53,720 bases of DNA, taken from the NCBI GenBank assembly GCA_910584995.1, contig CAJUDW010000017.1, positions 1-53,720 on the forward strand. Direction: 5' to 3'. Source of the DNA: an uncultured Oscillibacter sp. (GTDB taxonomy: Bacteria > Bacillota > Clostridia > Oscillospirales > Oscillospiraceae). The notes beneath the pieces were generated by a model. That model ran no database searches, was not told the origin of the DNA, and was given only the letters and a program-made list of their open reading frames with translations. The position numbers were made by a program, and so were the translations under genes. Numbering within the stretch: position 1 is the stretch's first letter; the number at the start of each line of letters is the position of its first letter. Shown here piece by piece: positions 7,305 through 15,673 of this stretch.

Positions 7305-8939
7305 ATGTTTGACAAGAACAACGCCGCCAGGGGCACCCCGCTGTGGGTGGCCGGCGATTTGAACGGCTTTTTCGGCCTGTTCTCCAACTCCCTGGCGAAT
7401 TTCCTGACTGCCATTGCCCTGCTGGCCGTGGCCATCTCCATGCCTGCGGACATTGTGTACGGCAAAATTGTTCCTGCCACGGCGCTGGCGATCGCTTTGG
7501 GTAACTTCATCCTGGCGTACCTGGCCCGCCGTATGTCCGTGCGGGAGGATCGCTCCGACGTAACCGCCATGCCTTACGGCATCAGCGTGCCCCACTATTA
7601 CGCGGTGGCGCTGGCCGTTATCCTCCCCACCTATATTTCCACCGGGGACTGGATGCTGGCCTGGGCCACCGGCATGGTCTGGAACTTCGTGGAGGGCGTC
7701 ATCATGCTGATCGGCGCTTTCGCCGGGCCCTTTATCAAAAAGAACATCCCCCGCTCCGCCATGCTGGGCGCCCTGGCCGGTTTTGCCCTGACCTTCATCG
7801 CCGGAAACCCCATTGGCGAGGTTTTCACCACCCCCTATATCGGCCTGGTTTGCTTCGTGATCCTCATGGTGGGCTGGCTGGGCCACAAGCGCCTGCCCTT
7901 CAACATCCCCACCGGCGCTTTCGCCATCCTTGTGGGCACAATCCTCGCCTGGGTCACCGGGTACATGGATCCCGCCGGTGTCTCCCAGGTGGTGGAGAAC
8001 TTCAATGTCCCCTTCCCCAGCCTGATGTTCGGCCTCTTTACCAAGGGCTTCGCCTATATCGCCCCCTTCCTGCCTGCCGCTATCCCCCTGGGCATTTATG
8101 ACTTCCTGGAGAGCATGGACAACCTGGAGAGCGCGGATGCTGCCGGGGAGCACTATCCTGTGGCCCTGTGCATGACCATTCCCGCCATCCTGACCATCCT
8201 CAGTTCTTTCATGGGCGGCGTGTTCCCCACCATCATCTATATCGGCCACCCCGGCTGGAAGGCCGCCGGAGCCCGCGTGGGCTACTCTATCCTCACCGGA
8301 ACCGTTATCCTGGTGCTGTCCTTCACCGGTATTATGGCCCTGGCCACCGCCGTGATCCCCCTGGTTGCCATGCTGCCCATCCTGATGTATATCGGCATGA
8401 TCATCGGCACCCAGGCCTTCTCCACCGCAAAGCCCCGGCATATGCCTGCCGTGGTGCTGGCCTTCCTGCCCTATATCGGCAGTTTCCTCACCTCGAAGAT
8501 CAGTTCCTCCATCAATGCTGTCAACGAGGCCCTGGCTGCTGCCGGATCCGGACTGAGCGTGGCCCTGGGAGGCGTGACCTCCGGGAATACCGTAGGCGTG
8601 GCTTTCTCCACCCTCTCCGGCAACGGCGTGCCCTTTGAGGGCTGGCAGCGCCTGAGCCAGGGGGATATCATCATCGCCATGATCCTCTCCACCATCGTCT
8701 ACTTCATCATCGACCGCCATTATACCAAGGCCGCGGTGTACTGCGGCATCGGTGCGGCCCTGTCCTTCTTTGGCATCATCCACTCCGGCTCCTTTGGGAT
8801 CAACGTGTCCCCGGCGGTCACCATTGGCTATCTGCTGGCAGGCGCGGTTCTGCTGGTGATGATGGTATACCGCAAGGAAGACAACGTGCTGGATCCGGAA
8901 GTGGCTTTGGAGGAGGCACAGGAACTTGGAGAGGCGTGA
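7305..8939 (+). CDS. NCS2-family (xanthine/uracil-type) permease 2
   Basis: 544 aa and polytopic, a clear paralogue of the permease at 5044. Both open with a DLNGFFGLFSNSLANFL-like segment and share TAMPYGISVPH and YIGHPGWKAAGARVGY-type motifs. The sequences differ enough that a different substrate, or the opposite direction of transport, is likely. AGGAGG at 7291-7296 precedes the ATG at 7305; a TTG two codons upstream is too close to serve. The gene overlaps the start of the AllH-like gene by 14 bases, so all are on one message. Confidence 0.88.
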   Translation: MFDKNNAARGTPLWVAGDLNGFFGLFSNSLANFLTAIALLAVAISMPADIVYGKIVPATALAIALGNFILAYLARRMSVREDRSDVTAMPYGISVPHYYAVALAVILPTYISTGDWMLAWATGMVWNFVEGVIMLIGAFAGPFIKKNIPRSAMLGALAGFALTFIAGNPIGEVFTTPYIGLVCFVILMVGWLGHKRLPFNIPTGAFAILVGTILAWVTGYMDPAGVSQVVENFNVPFPSLMFGLFTKGFAYIAPFLPAAIPLGIYDFLESMDNLESADAAGEHYPVALCMTIPAILTILSSFMGGVFPTIIYIGHPGWKAAGARVGYSILTGTVILVLSFTGIMALATAVIPLVAMLPILMYIGMIIGTQAFSTAKPRHMPAVVLAFLPYIGSFLTSKISSSINAVNEALAAAGSGLSVALGGVTSGNTVGVAFSTLSGNGVPFEGWQRLSQGDIIIAMILSTIVYFIIDRHYTKAAVYCGIGAALSFFGIIHSGSFGINVSPAVTIGYLLAGAVLLVMMVYRKEDNVLDPEVALEEAQELGEA

Positions 8940-9807
8940 GGGGCTTTCGCAGGGACAGTGTGTTTTCCGCTCTGCCTCCCGCAGGGACTGCCATCTTACG
9001 CCGGAGGTGCTGCACGGGCCGGGACGCGTCCACAGCGTTTACCGCTCCAGCGTTAACATCATCTTGGAAAACGGCTGTTTCTGTACACTTCTCTCACCTG
9101 TGGAGGACGACGGCCCCGGAGGGATCCTCCTCTGGGAACCGGCGGGCTTCACCCATCCCGGCTTAGCCCTGGGACCGGGCCTCCCGGTCACGGCGGAGAG
9201 GGGCCGCCTGGCCCTTGGCAAGTTCCGGGTAGATACTGCCTCCGCCGGGACGTTTTCCAGCCGCCTGGTTCCCCCTGCTGCTCCCGCTGGGCCGGAAGCG
9301 GTGGAAAGAGGCCTTCTCCGTCTGGAAAAGCTGTTGGCGGAAACGCCGCCGGCCGGGGCTCCGGAGTTGGAAGAGGCGCTGGAATCCCGGGCGGCGGTCC
9401 TCCGGGCCGTCCTGCCGGATCCTGCCCGCTTGGCGGAGCCTGCCGTAGAGCGGCTGGTGGGCTTGGGTATGGGGCTGACGCCCTCCGGGGACGACCTTCT
9501 CACAGGCTGTTTGGCCGCCCTCCTGTATGGTGGGGGCGGCCAGAGTTTTCCGGGGGAGCGGCTCCGGGCGGCCATAGGGAAATTCCAGGACCGGACGGCT
9601 TTCATCAGCGGCCAGATGCTTCGCTTTGCCGCCCAGGGCCGGTTCCGGGGCAGACTGCGGAACTTTGCTGCCGCCGTTTTTTCGGAGGGCGATCCGGCCC
9701 CGACTTTCCGGGCGCTGCTGGGCATAGGGGCGTCCTCCGGCCGGGATATGGCCCGGGGAGCACTGGAGGCCTGCCGGATCCTGCTGGAGGCCAAAATCAA
9801 TGAATAA
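8926..9807 (+). CDS. allH: DUF2877 protein, AllH/YlbF-like oxamic transcarbamylase subunit
   Basis: 293 aa. It has the DUF2877 signature GMGLTPSGDDLLTGCLAAL at about residues 181-199. In E. coli the homologue YlbF is encoded with FdrA, YlbE and a carbamate kinase; the three non-kinase proteins have been reported as the subunits AllF, AllG and AllH of oxamic transcarbamylase. The same partners follow directly here. Translation most likely starts at TTG 8926, because AGGAGG lies at 8911-8916 with a nine-base spacer inside the end of the permease gene. This gives a 14-base overlap and tight coupling. The subunit's own chemical role is not evident from the sequence. Confidence 0.85.
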   Translation: MERREGLSQGQCVFRSASRRDCHLTPEVLHGPGRVHSVYRSSVNIILENGCFCTLLSPVEDDGPGGILLWEPAGFTHPGLALGPGLPVTAERGRLALGKFRVDTASAGTFSSRLVPPAAPAGPEAVERGLLRLEKLLAETPPAGAPELEEALESRAAVLRAVLPDPARLAEPAVERLVGLGMGLTPSGDDLLTGCLAALLYGGGGQSFPGERLRAAIGKFQDRTAFISGQMLRFAAQGRFRGRLRNFAAAVFSEGDPAPTFRALLGIGASSGRDMARGALEACRILLEAKINE

Positions 9808-9821
9808 AGGAGAAATGCGAT

Positions 9822-11390
9822 ATGGCGGAACTGCTGCTGTGTCAAAAGGACGCATATTATGACTCCGTGACGCTGATGACCTTGTCCAACAAGCTGAAAA
9901 AGCTGGAGGGGGTCTCCAACGCGGTGGTCTCCATGGGTACGCCCATGAATAAGGAACTGCTGCAAAACATCGGCCTTCTCCAGGGAGAACTGGAGGAGGC
10001 AGGGCCAAACGATCTCCTGATCGCCATTGAGGCGGAGACGGAGGAGCGGTGCAGGGCCGTACATGAGGAGATGGAGCGGCTGCTCTGCGAGAAAAAGGGC
10101 GGCGGCACACAGCAGGCCGCCGTGTACCGCACCATCTCCGAGGCGAAAAACGCCCTGCCGGATCTGAATCTGGCGGTGATTTCCGTCAAGGGGGAGTTTG
10201 CGGCCCGGGAGGCCCGGGAGGCCTTGAAACGGGATATGCACGTGATGCTCTTTTCCGATAACGTGACGGTTGCCCAGGAATTGGAACTGAAGTCCATGGC
10301 CCACGAAAAGGGCCTGCTGGTGATGGGCCCGGACTGCGGCACTGCCATTCTGGGGGGCGCGGGGCTGTGCTTTGCCAACGCGGTACGCCGTGGCGGCGTG
10401 GGCCTTGTAGCCGCCTCCGGCACCGGCCTCCAGGAGGTCTGCGTGCTGGTAGACCGGCTGGGCCAGGGGGTATCCCAGGCCATCGGCACGGGAGGCAGGG
10501 ATTTGTCCGCGGAAATCGGCGGCATCATGATGCTGGACGGCCTGCGGCTGCTGGAGGAGGATCCGGAGACCCGGGTAATCGTCCTGATCTCCAAGCCTCC
10601 GGTGCGGGAGGTGGCGGAGAAGATTCTCGCCAAGGTGTCCGCATGCACCAAGCCCGTGGTAGTCTGCTTTATTTCCGGAACGCCGGATCTCCTGAAGGGC
10701 ACCAAGGCTGTATATGCCGCCAGCCTTGAGGACGCGGCTTTCCAGGCGGCGGCCCTCATGGAGGGGAAAACCGCAGCGCCCGCTGCCGGGACGGCCTTTC
10801 CCATCGACGGGGAGGCTATGGCGGCCGCTGCCGCGGGGCTGAAGCCGGAGCAGAAGTATATCCGGGGCCTTTACTGCGGCGGCACACTGGCGGCGGAAGC
10901 CGTGGCGGAGTGCGGAAAGGCGCTTTCCGAGGTTTTCAGCAACGTTTCCAAAAAGCCGGAGCAGCACTTGGATGATCCCATGCGCAGCCGTGGGAACTGC
11001 GTCATTGACCTGGGGGACGACGTATTCACTGTGGGAAGGCCCCATCCCATGATCGAACCGGAACTCCGCTGCGGCCGCATTATCCAGGAAGCGGAGGATC
11101 CGGAGACCGCCGTGATCCTGATGGATTTCGAACTGGGCTACGGCTCCAACGCCGATCCGGCAGGCGTCACCATCGGAGCGGTTCAAAAGGCCCGGCAGCG
11201 CAGCGCCGCCCAGGGCCGGGACGTGGTTTTTATCGGCTACATCCAGGGCACCCAGGGAGACTTCCAGGACATCGAAAAACAGCGCCGGACGCTGGAGGAA
11301 AACGGCGTCCTTACGGCGCAGAGCAACCTGCACGCCGTATCCATGGCGCTGCGGATTCTGGCGGAGAAAGGAGCCGGAGGACATGTTTGA
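9822..11390 (+). CDS. allF: FdrA-family acyl-CoA-synthetase-like protein (AllF)
   Basis: 522 aa. It has the succinyl-CoA-synthetase-like fold of FdrA proteins. A central Rossmann region contains MGPDCGTAILGGAGLCFANA and GLVAASGTGLQE, and QAIGTGGRDLS follows. FdrA is AllF in the oxamic transcarbamylase set, an enzyme that converts oxalurate and phosphate to oxamate and carbamoyl phosphate in allantoin fermentation. AAGGAG sits eight bases ahead of the ATG. The gene ends eight bases inside the AllG-like gene. Length and motifs are intact. The acceptor used here could be oxamate or a related amide. Confidence 0.88.
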   Translation: MAELLLCQKDAYYDSVTLMTLSNKLKKLEGVSNAVVSMGTPMNKELLQNIGLLQGELEEAGPNDLLIAIEAETEERCRAVHEEMERLLCEKKGGGTQQAAVYRTISEAKNALPDLNLAVISVKGEFAAREAREALKRDMHVMLFSDNVTVAQELELKSMAHEKGLLVMGPDCGTAILGGAGLCFANAVRRGGVGLVAASGTGLQEVCVLVDRLGQGVSQAIGTGGRDLSAEIGGIMMLDGLRLLEEDPETRVIVLISKPPVREVAEKILAKVSACTKPVVVCFISGTPDLLKGTKAVYAASLEDAAFQAAALMEGKTAAPAAGTAFPIDGEAMAAAAAGLKPEQKYIRGLYCGGTLAAEAVAECGKALSEVFSNVSKKPEQHLDDPMRSRGNCVIDLGDDVFTVGRPHPMIEPELRCGRIIQEAEDPETAVILMDFELGYGSNADPAGVTIGAVQKARQRSAAQGRDVVFIGYIQGTQGDFQDIEKQRRTLEENGVLTAQSNLHAVSMALRILAEKGAGGHV

Positions 11391-12765
11391 GGAACTGAAA
11401 TTTTTAAACGTCGGCACGCCGCTGTTCCGGGACGAGTTGGAAAAACAGCGTGTTTCCTGTGCCCATGTGGACTGGAAACCGGCGGCGGGCGGGGATATCC
11501 GGCTGATTGAGGCCCTTGACCGCCTGGCGGATCGTCCGGAGGTGGAGGCGGCGAACCGGGAGGCCGCAGATCGGATAAAGCGTTCCCAGGCCGTCTGGAT
11601 CGGTATGGATCTGGCCCTCCGGGCCGTTCCCGGCATGACGCCCAAGACCATCCTCCATGCCGGGCCCCCCATTGCCTACGAGCAGATGTGCGGCCCCATG
11701 CAGGGGGCGGTGCAGGGCGCCCTGCTGTATGAGGGCCTGGCGGAGGACGCCGCCGGGGCGGACCGGCTGGCCCGTTCCGGGGAGATTACCTTCTCCCCCT
11801 GCCATGAGCACGGGTGTGTAGGCCCTATGGCGGGTATTGTCTCCCCCTCCATGCCGGTGCATATTGTGGAAAACCGCACTTTTGGGAACCGGAGTTATTC
11901 CACCGTCAACGAGGGCCTGGGCAAGGTGCTGCGCTTCGGCGCCAACAGCCAGGAGGTCCTGGATCGCCTGCGCTACATCAAGGAGGAGTTTTTCCCTGTG
12001 ATGCGCAGCGTGGTGGAACTGGCAGGGGGCGTGGATTTGAAAAACCTCACCGCCCAGGGCCTCTCCATGGGCGACGAGTGCCACAACCGTAATAAGGCCA
12101 CTACCGCCCTGCTGCTGCGGGATCTGCTGCCCTTTTTCATGGAGGCGGATTTCCCTGCGGAGGTTCGGAACAAGGCCATGCTGTTCCTGCGGGGCAATGA
12201 GCACTACTATCTGAACCTGTCCATGGCCGCCTGCAAGTGCACTCTGGACGCTGCCCATGGCGTACCCAATTCCACCATTGTCACCACCATGGCCCGGAAC
12301 GGCGTGGAGTTCGGCATCCGCGTCAGCGGGATGCCGGTGGACTGCTGGTTCACCGGCCCTGCCCAGCGGGTGGAGGGTCTGCTGTTCCCTGGCTTCCAGG
12401 AGGAGGACGCGGCCCTGGATCTGGGAGACAGCGCCATTACCGAGACCTGCGGAATCGGCGGCTTCGCCATGGCGGCGGCCCCGGCCATCGTCCAGTTTGT
12501 GGGCGGCTGTGTGGAGGACGCCTTCCGCTACAGCAGGCAGATGTATGAAATCACGGAGACGGAGAGCGGCTCCTTTTTCCTCCCGCCCCTGGATTTCCGG
12601 GGCAGCGCCACGGGGATTGACCTGCGGAAAGTGGTGGAGGCGGGGATCCTGCCGGTCATCAACACCGGTATTGCCCACCGGGAGGCGGGCGTGGGCCAGA
12701 TCGGCGCGGGCATTGTGCATCCGCCTATGGCATGCTTTGAAAAGGCCCTGCTGGCATTTTCCTAA
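11383..12765 (+). CDS. allG: DUF1116 protein, AllG/YlbE-like transcarbamylase subunit
   Basis: 460 aa and full length for the YlbE/DUF1116 family. Recognisable stretches are AGPPIAYEQMCGPMQGA, SPCHEHGCVGPMAGI, GDECHNRNKATT and GVEFGIRVSGMP. It overlaps the FdrA-like gene by eight bases and is followed 43 bases later by carbamate kinase, the order seen in allantoin-fermenting enterobacteria except that the DUF2877 gene comes first here. It probably forms a complex with the two preceding proteins and takes part in carbamoyl transfer. The conserved His and Cys residues in CHEHGC and DECHNRN look like binding or catalytic candidates, which is inference. Confidence 0.88.
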   Translation: MFEELKFLNVGTPLFRDELEKQRVSCAHVDWKPAAGGDIRLIEALDRLADRPEVEAANREAADRIKRSQAVWIGMDLALRAVPGMTPKTILHAGPPIAYEQMCGPMQGAVQGALLYEGLAEDAAGADRLARSGEITFSPCHEHGCVGPMAGIVSPSMPVHIVENRTFGNRSYSTVNEGLGKVLRFGANSQEVLDRLRYIKEEFFPVMRSVVELAGGVDLKNLTAQGLSMGDECHNRNKATTALLLRDLLPFFMEADFPAEVRNKAMLFLRGNEHYYLNLSMAACKCTLDAAHGVPNSTIVTTMARNGVEFGIRVSGMPVDCWFTGPAQRVEGLLFPGFQEEDAALDLGDSAITETCGIGGFAMAAAPAIVQFVGGCVEDAFRYSRQMYEITETESGSFFLPPLDFRGSATGIDLRKVVEAGILPVINTGIAHREAGVGQIGAGIVHPPMACFEKALLAFS

Positions 12766-12808
12766 CGGCCCGGACAGGCCGGGTTTGAATTTCTTTGGAG
12801 GCTCGATC

Positions 12809-13744
12809 ATGAAAGTTGTTGTCTCAATCGGCGGGAATGCCCTGGGGGAGACGCCCCAAGAGCAGATGGACGCCCTTTACGGGGCGGTGCGGCCCATTGC
12901 GGATCTCATCGCCGCAGGGCATACCGTGGCCCTGGTTCACGGGAACGGGCCCCAGGTGGGGGCCATCCATCTGGCGATGGAGCACGCCCATAACCAGGGC
13001 CAGCCGGTGCCGGCCATGCCGCTTCCGGAGTGTGTGGCCATGACCCAAGGATATATCGGATACCATGTGCAGAACATCCTGGGGGAGGAACTGCGGCGGC
13101 GGGGCATGGAGCGTATGCCGGTTACGGTGGTGACCCATGTGGAGGTGGATCCTGCGGATCCGGCCTTTGACGATCCCGCCAAGCCGGTGGGCAGTTTCTA
13201 TTCCCTGAGGGAAAAGGAGCAGCTGGAGCGGGAGAAGGGCTACGTGCTCAAGGAAGACGCGGGCCGGGGCTACCGGCGGATGGTTCCTTCGCCCCATCCC
13301 CACAACATTGTGGAAAAGGATATTATCCTGCGCCTGATTGAGGAGGGGTATCCCGTCATTGCCTGCGGCGGAGGCGGTATTCCCGTGGTCCGGAAAGAAA
13401 ACCGGCTGGAAGGCACGGCGGCGGTAGTGGATAAGGACTACGCCAGTGCCGTCCTGGCAAAGGAACTGGATGCGGACGCCATGTTCCTTCTGACGGGGGT
13501 GGATCAGGTGGCCATCAACTGGGGCAGGCCGGATCAAAAGTGGCTGGCCAGGGCGGATGTGCCCCAGATGGAAACCTACATAGCCCAGAAGCAGTTCGCC
13601 CCCGGCAGTATGCTGCCCAAGGTGGAGGCGTCGCTGGAGTTTGTCCGGGGCCGCCCCGGCAAACGGGCGTTCATCACTTCGCTGCCGAACCTCTCTGTGG
13701 CCCTGCGGGGCGAGGGAGGGACGGAGATTGTCTGCCCGGCGTAA
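12809..13744 (+). CDS. arcC: Carbamate kinase
   Basis: 311 aa, the normal family length. It begins VVVSIGGNALG and contains ALVHGNGPQVG, MTQGYIGYH, ACGGGGIPVV, VDKDYASAVLA and LLTGVDQVAINWG, all carbamate-kinase motifs of the amino-acid-kinase fold. It makes ATP from carbamoyl phosphate and ADP, releasing carbamate, which breaks down to ammonia and carbon dioxide. As the last gene of the island it would harvest the carbamoyl phosphate made by the AllFGH-like enzyme (the job of AllK/YbcF in E. coli). No arginine deiminase or ornithine transcarbamylase gene is near, which argues against an arginine-deiminase role. The same reading frame is open upstream of 12809, but that part is antisense-like noise over the AllG-like gene. 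Confidence 0.95.
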   Translation: MKVVVSIGGNALGETPQEQMDALYGAVRPIADLIAAGHTVALVHGNGPQVGAIHLAMEHAHNQGQPVPAMPLPECVAMTQGYIGYHVQNILGEELRRRGMERMPVTVVTHVEVDPADPAFDDPAKPVGSFYSLREKEQLEREKGYVLKEDAGRGYRRMVPSPHPHNIVEKDIILRLIEEGYPVIACGGGGIPVVRKENRLEGTAAVVDKDYASAVLAKELDADAMFLLTGVDQVAINWGRPDQKWLARADVPQMETYIAQKQFAPGSMLPKVEASLEFVRGRPGKRAFITSLPNLSVALRGEGGTEIVCPA

Positions 13745-13782
13745 GCGGCTTCTGTGAAAACAGGCGCCATCAACAGGTTTAA

Positions 13783-13826
13783 AAGAGGGCTGCCCGGATG
13801 AAAGCCGGGCAGCCCTCTTTTATATT
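13783..13826 (+). terminator. Terminator of the ureide island
   Basis: A 16-pair stem (left arm starts AAAGAGGGCTGCCCGG) with a short loop is followed by TTTTATATT. It lies about 40 bases after the carbamate kinase stop. Confidence 0.9.
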
Positions 13827-13956
13827 GTTCAAGTTGAAAATCAAATCTGATGTTCATTTCGCTAGACTGCTATATCCATGTAGCTTTTTCCTTTCTCTGC
13901 GGCTAGGGGAAATTTTTCAGGAACCGTCCCCTCCGGACAGATTTTTGGATATCCCC

Positions 13957-13985
13957 TTGCAAAAAGCGCCGCAATTTTATAATAT
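13957..13985 (+). promoter_or_regulatory. Promoter of the threonine synthase gene
   Basis: TTGCAA (13957-13962), a 17-base spacer and TAATAT (13980-13985). An overlapping TATAAT is present with a shorter spacer. Confidence 0.6.
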
Positions 13986-14060
13986 AATATAGGTTCAATA
14001 CATCGTAAACGCTTCCCGGCCAGATGCGGTACGGGAAAACGAATCGGGAGAGGAGATCAC

Positions 14061-15302
14061 ATGAAATACGTAAAATACGGAAAATGCACCTGCTGCGGCA
14101 GGGAATACCCCGCCGTCCCGGATCTCACAAACTGCCAGTGCGGCGGAATCCTGGACATCATATATGACTATGACGGCATCCGGAAGGCTTTTACCAAAGA
14201 TACCCTGCGGGAGCGTCCCGACCGCTCCATGTGGCGTTACCGGGAACTCCTCCCCATTGAGGAAAACACGCCGCCCACTCCCCTGCGGGTAGGCTGGTCC
14301 CCCCTTTACGAAGAACCCCGTCTGGCGGATATGCTGGACTTGAAACGTCTCTGGGTGAAGGACGACGGCCAGAACCCCACCGCCTCGCTCAAGGATCGGG
14401 CCTCCGCCATGGCGGTGGTCAAGGCCCGGGAGGCGGGGGCAAAGGTCATCGCCTGCTCCTCCACCGGCAACGCCGCCAGTTCCCTGGCGGGCAACGCCGC
14501 CGCCGCGGGGCTGGAAACTTATATCTTCGTCCCCAGCCGGGCCCCGAAGGGCAAGGTGGCCCAGCTGATGACTTTTGGCGCGACGGTGATCTCCGTCCAG
14601 GGCAGCTACGAGGAGACCTTTGCCCTCTCCAAGGCCGCTATTGAGAAATGGGGCTGGTATAACCGGAACGCTGCCATCAACCCCTACCTCTCTGAGGGCA
14701 AGAAGACCGTGGCCTTTGAGATTATGGAACAGCTGGACTGGCAGGTTCCCGACTATATCGCCATCAGCGTAGGGGATGGCTGCACCATTGCAGGGCTCTG
14801 GAAGGGCCTCAAGGATCTTCATGCCATCGGCTTTATCGATCGCCTGCCCCGGCTGATCTCCGCCCAGGCAGCGGGCTGCTGCCCCCTGAACCGGGCTATT
14901 GAGACCGGGGAGCCCTGGAAGCCTATGGAGGAAAACACCCTGGCAGATTCCATCGCCGTAGGCGTTCCCCGGAACGCCCACAAGGCGCTGGCCGCGATCC
15001 GGGAGTCCAATGGCCTGACGGTGAACGTCTCCGACCAGGAGATCATGGCGGCGCAGGGCCTCCTTGGCCGTACCTGCGGCGTCTTCGGCGAACCGGCGGG
15101 GGTCACCGGCACGGCGGGGGTGAAGAAGCTGTGCGAACAGGGACTTTTGGGCCGGGAGGATACCGTGGTCTCCGTGGTCACCGGGAACGGGTTGAAGGAT
15201 GTGGCCAACGCCATTAAGGCCTGCGGGGAGCCCATTACCATCCCCTCCGACATGGATCGGCTGTTGGAGGCATTTGCCGAAAGGGGCGTTCCTGTCTCCT
15301 GA
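14061..15302 (+). CDS. thrC: Threonine synthase
   Basis: 413 aa. An N-terminal zinc-ribbon-like motif (CTCCGREYP and CQCGG) precedes a PLP fold-type II domain with the cofactor lysine Lys111 in TASLKDRAS. The substrate and phosphate-binding stretch CSSTGNAASSLAGNAAAAG is present. This is the usual layout of bacterial threonine synthase, which turns O-phospho-L-homoserine into threonine. Other fold-II lyases (threonine dehydratase, diaminopropionate ammonia-lyase) are possible but lack the zinc-ribbon. No other threonine gene is nearby, and a ferredoxin gene follows on the same strand. Confidence 0.85.
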   Translation: MKYVKYGKCTCCGREYPAVPDLTNCQCGGILDIIYDYDGIRKAFTKDTLRERPDRSMWRYRELLPIEENTPPTPLRVGWSPLYEEPRLADMLDLKRLWVKDDGQNPTASLKDRASAMAVVKAREAGAKVIACSSTGNAASSLAGNAAAAGLETYIFVPSRAPKGKVAQLMTFGATVISVQGSYEETFALSKAAIEKWGWYNRNAAINPYLSEGKKTVAFEIMEQLDWQVPDYIAISVGDGCTIAGLWKGLKDLHAIGFIDRLPRLISAQAAGCCPLNRAIETGEPWKPMEENTLADSIAVGVPRNAHKALAAIRESNGLTVNVSDQEIMAAQGLLGRTCGVFGEPAGVTGTAGVKKLCEQGLLGREDTVVSVVTGNGLKDVANAIKACGEPITIPSDMDRLLEAFAERGVPVS

Positions 15303-15374
15303 CGGAAAGCGGGGATAGCCGGGATGCCGGCTGCCCGAAAAAACGGCGGCCCTGCCGCCGGAGGAGGGATTTCC

Positions 15375-15581
15375 ATGACTGTCACCGTGGATGCCTCCCG
15401 CTGTATCGGCTGCGGGATGTGCGCCTATGCCGCTCCCGGCGTTTTCCGCATTGTGGGGGCCGTTTCCACTGTGCTGCCCCATCCTGACGAGGCCCAGGCC
15501 TCCCGGGCGGCCGGGGCCGCCAACGGCTGCCCGGTCAACGCCATCCGGGTGCGGCGGCAAGGGAAGATCAGAAAAAAGTGA
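15375..15581 (+). CDS. Small [4Fe-4S] ferredoxin
   Basis: 68 aa. The cysteines CIGCGMC (CxxCxxC) and the distal Cys in NGCPVNAI provide four ligands for one [4Fe-4S] cluster. This is the single-cluster type, with the second-cluster cysteines absent. The ATG at 15375 is preceded by GGAGGG, which makes it preferable to a start 17 codons upstream. It lies 72 bases after the threonine synthase gene and may be co-transcribed. It should act as a cytoplasmic electron carrier; its partner is not shown by the context. Confidence 0.88.
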   Translation: MTVTVDASRCIGCGMCAYAAPGVFRIVGAVSTVLPHPDEAQASRAAGAANGCPVNAIRVRRQGKIRKK

Positions 15582-15606
15582 GGGAGGAGTTTTGCTCCTC
15601 CCTCGA
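15580..15606 (+). terminator. Hairpin after the ferredoxin gene
   Basis: A 10-pair stem, GAGGGAGGAG with CTCCTCCCTC, around a TTTTG loop, at the ferredoxin stop codon. There is no T run after it, so it may be a weak terminator or an mRNA-end stabiliser. Confidence 0.5.
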
Positions 15607-15673
15607 TAATGTTACGATTAAACAGCGGTAGAGCATTTGCGGGTACGGAGTTGAAAAGAGAGGAAACACGCCG

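Larger units (their letters stand above)
13745..14060. other. Intergenic region between carbamate kinase and threonine synthase
   Basis: 316 bases. It contains the island terminator (13783-13826), an AT-rich stretch with no gene that I can recognise, the promoter at 13957-13985 and the ribosome binding site of the next gene. No T-box-like leader is possible, since the promoter is only about 75 bases from the start codon. Confidence 0.6.

Noticed and set aside
12809..13744. Carbamate kinase of an arginine-deiminase pathway
   Set aside because: Neither arginine deiminase nor ornithine carbamoyltransferase is nearby; the three AllFGH-like genes precede it directly.
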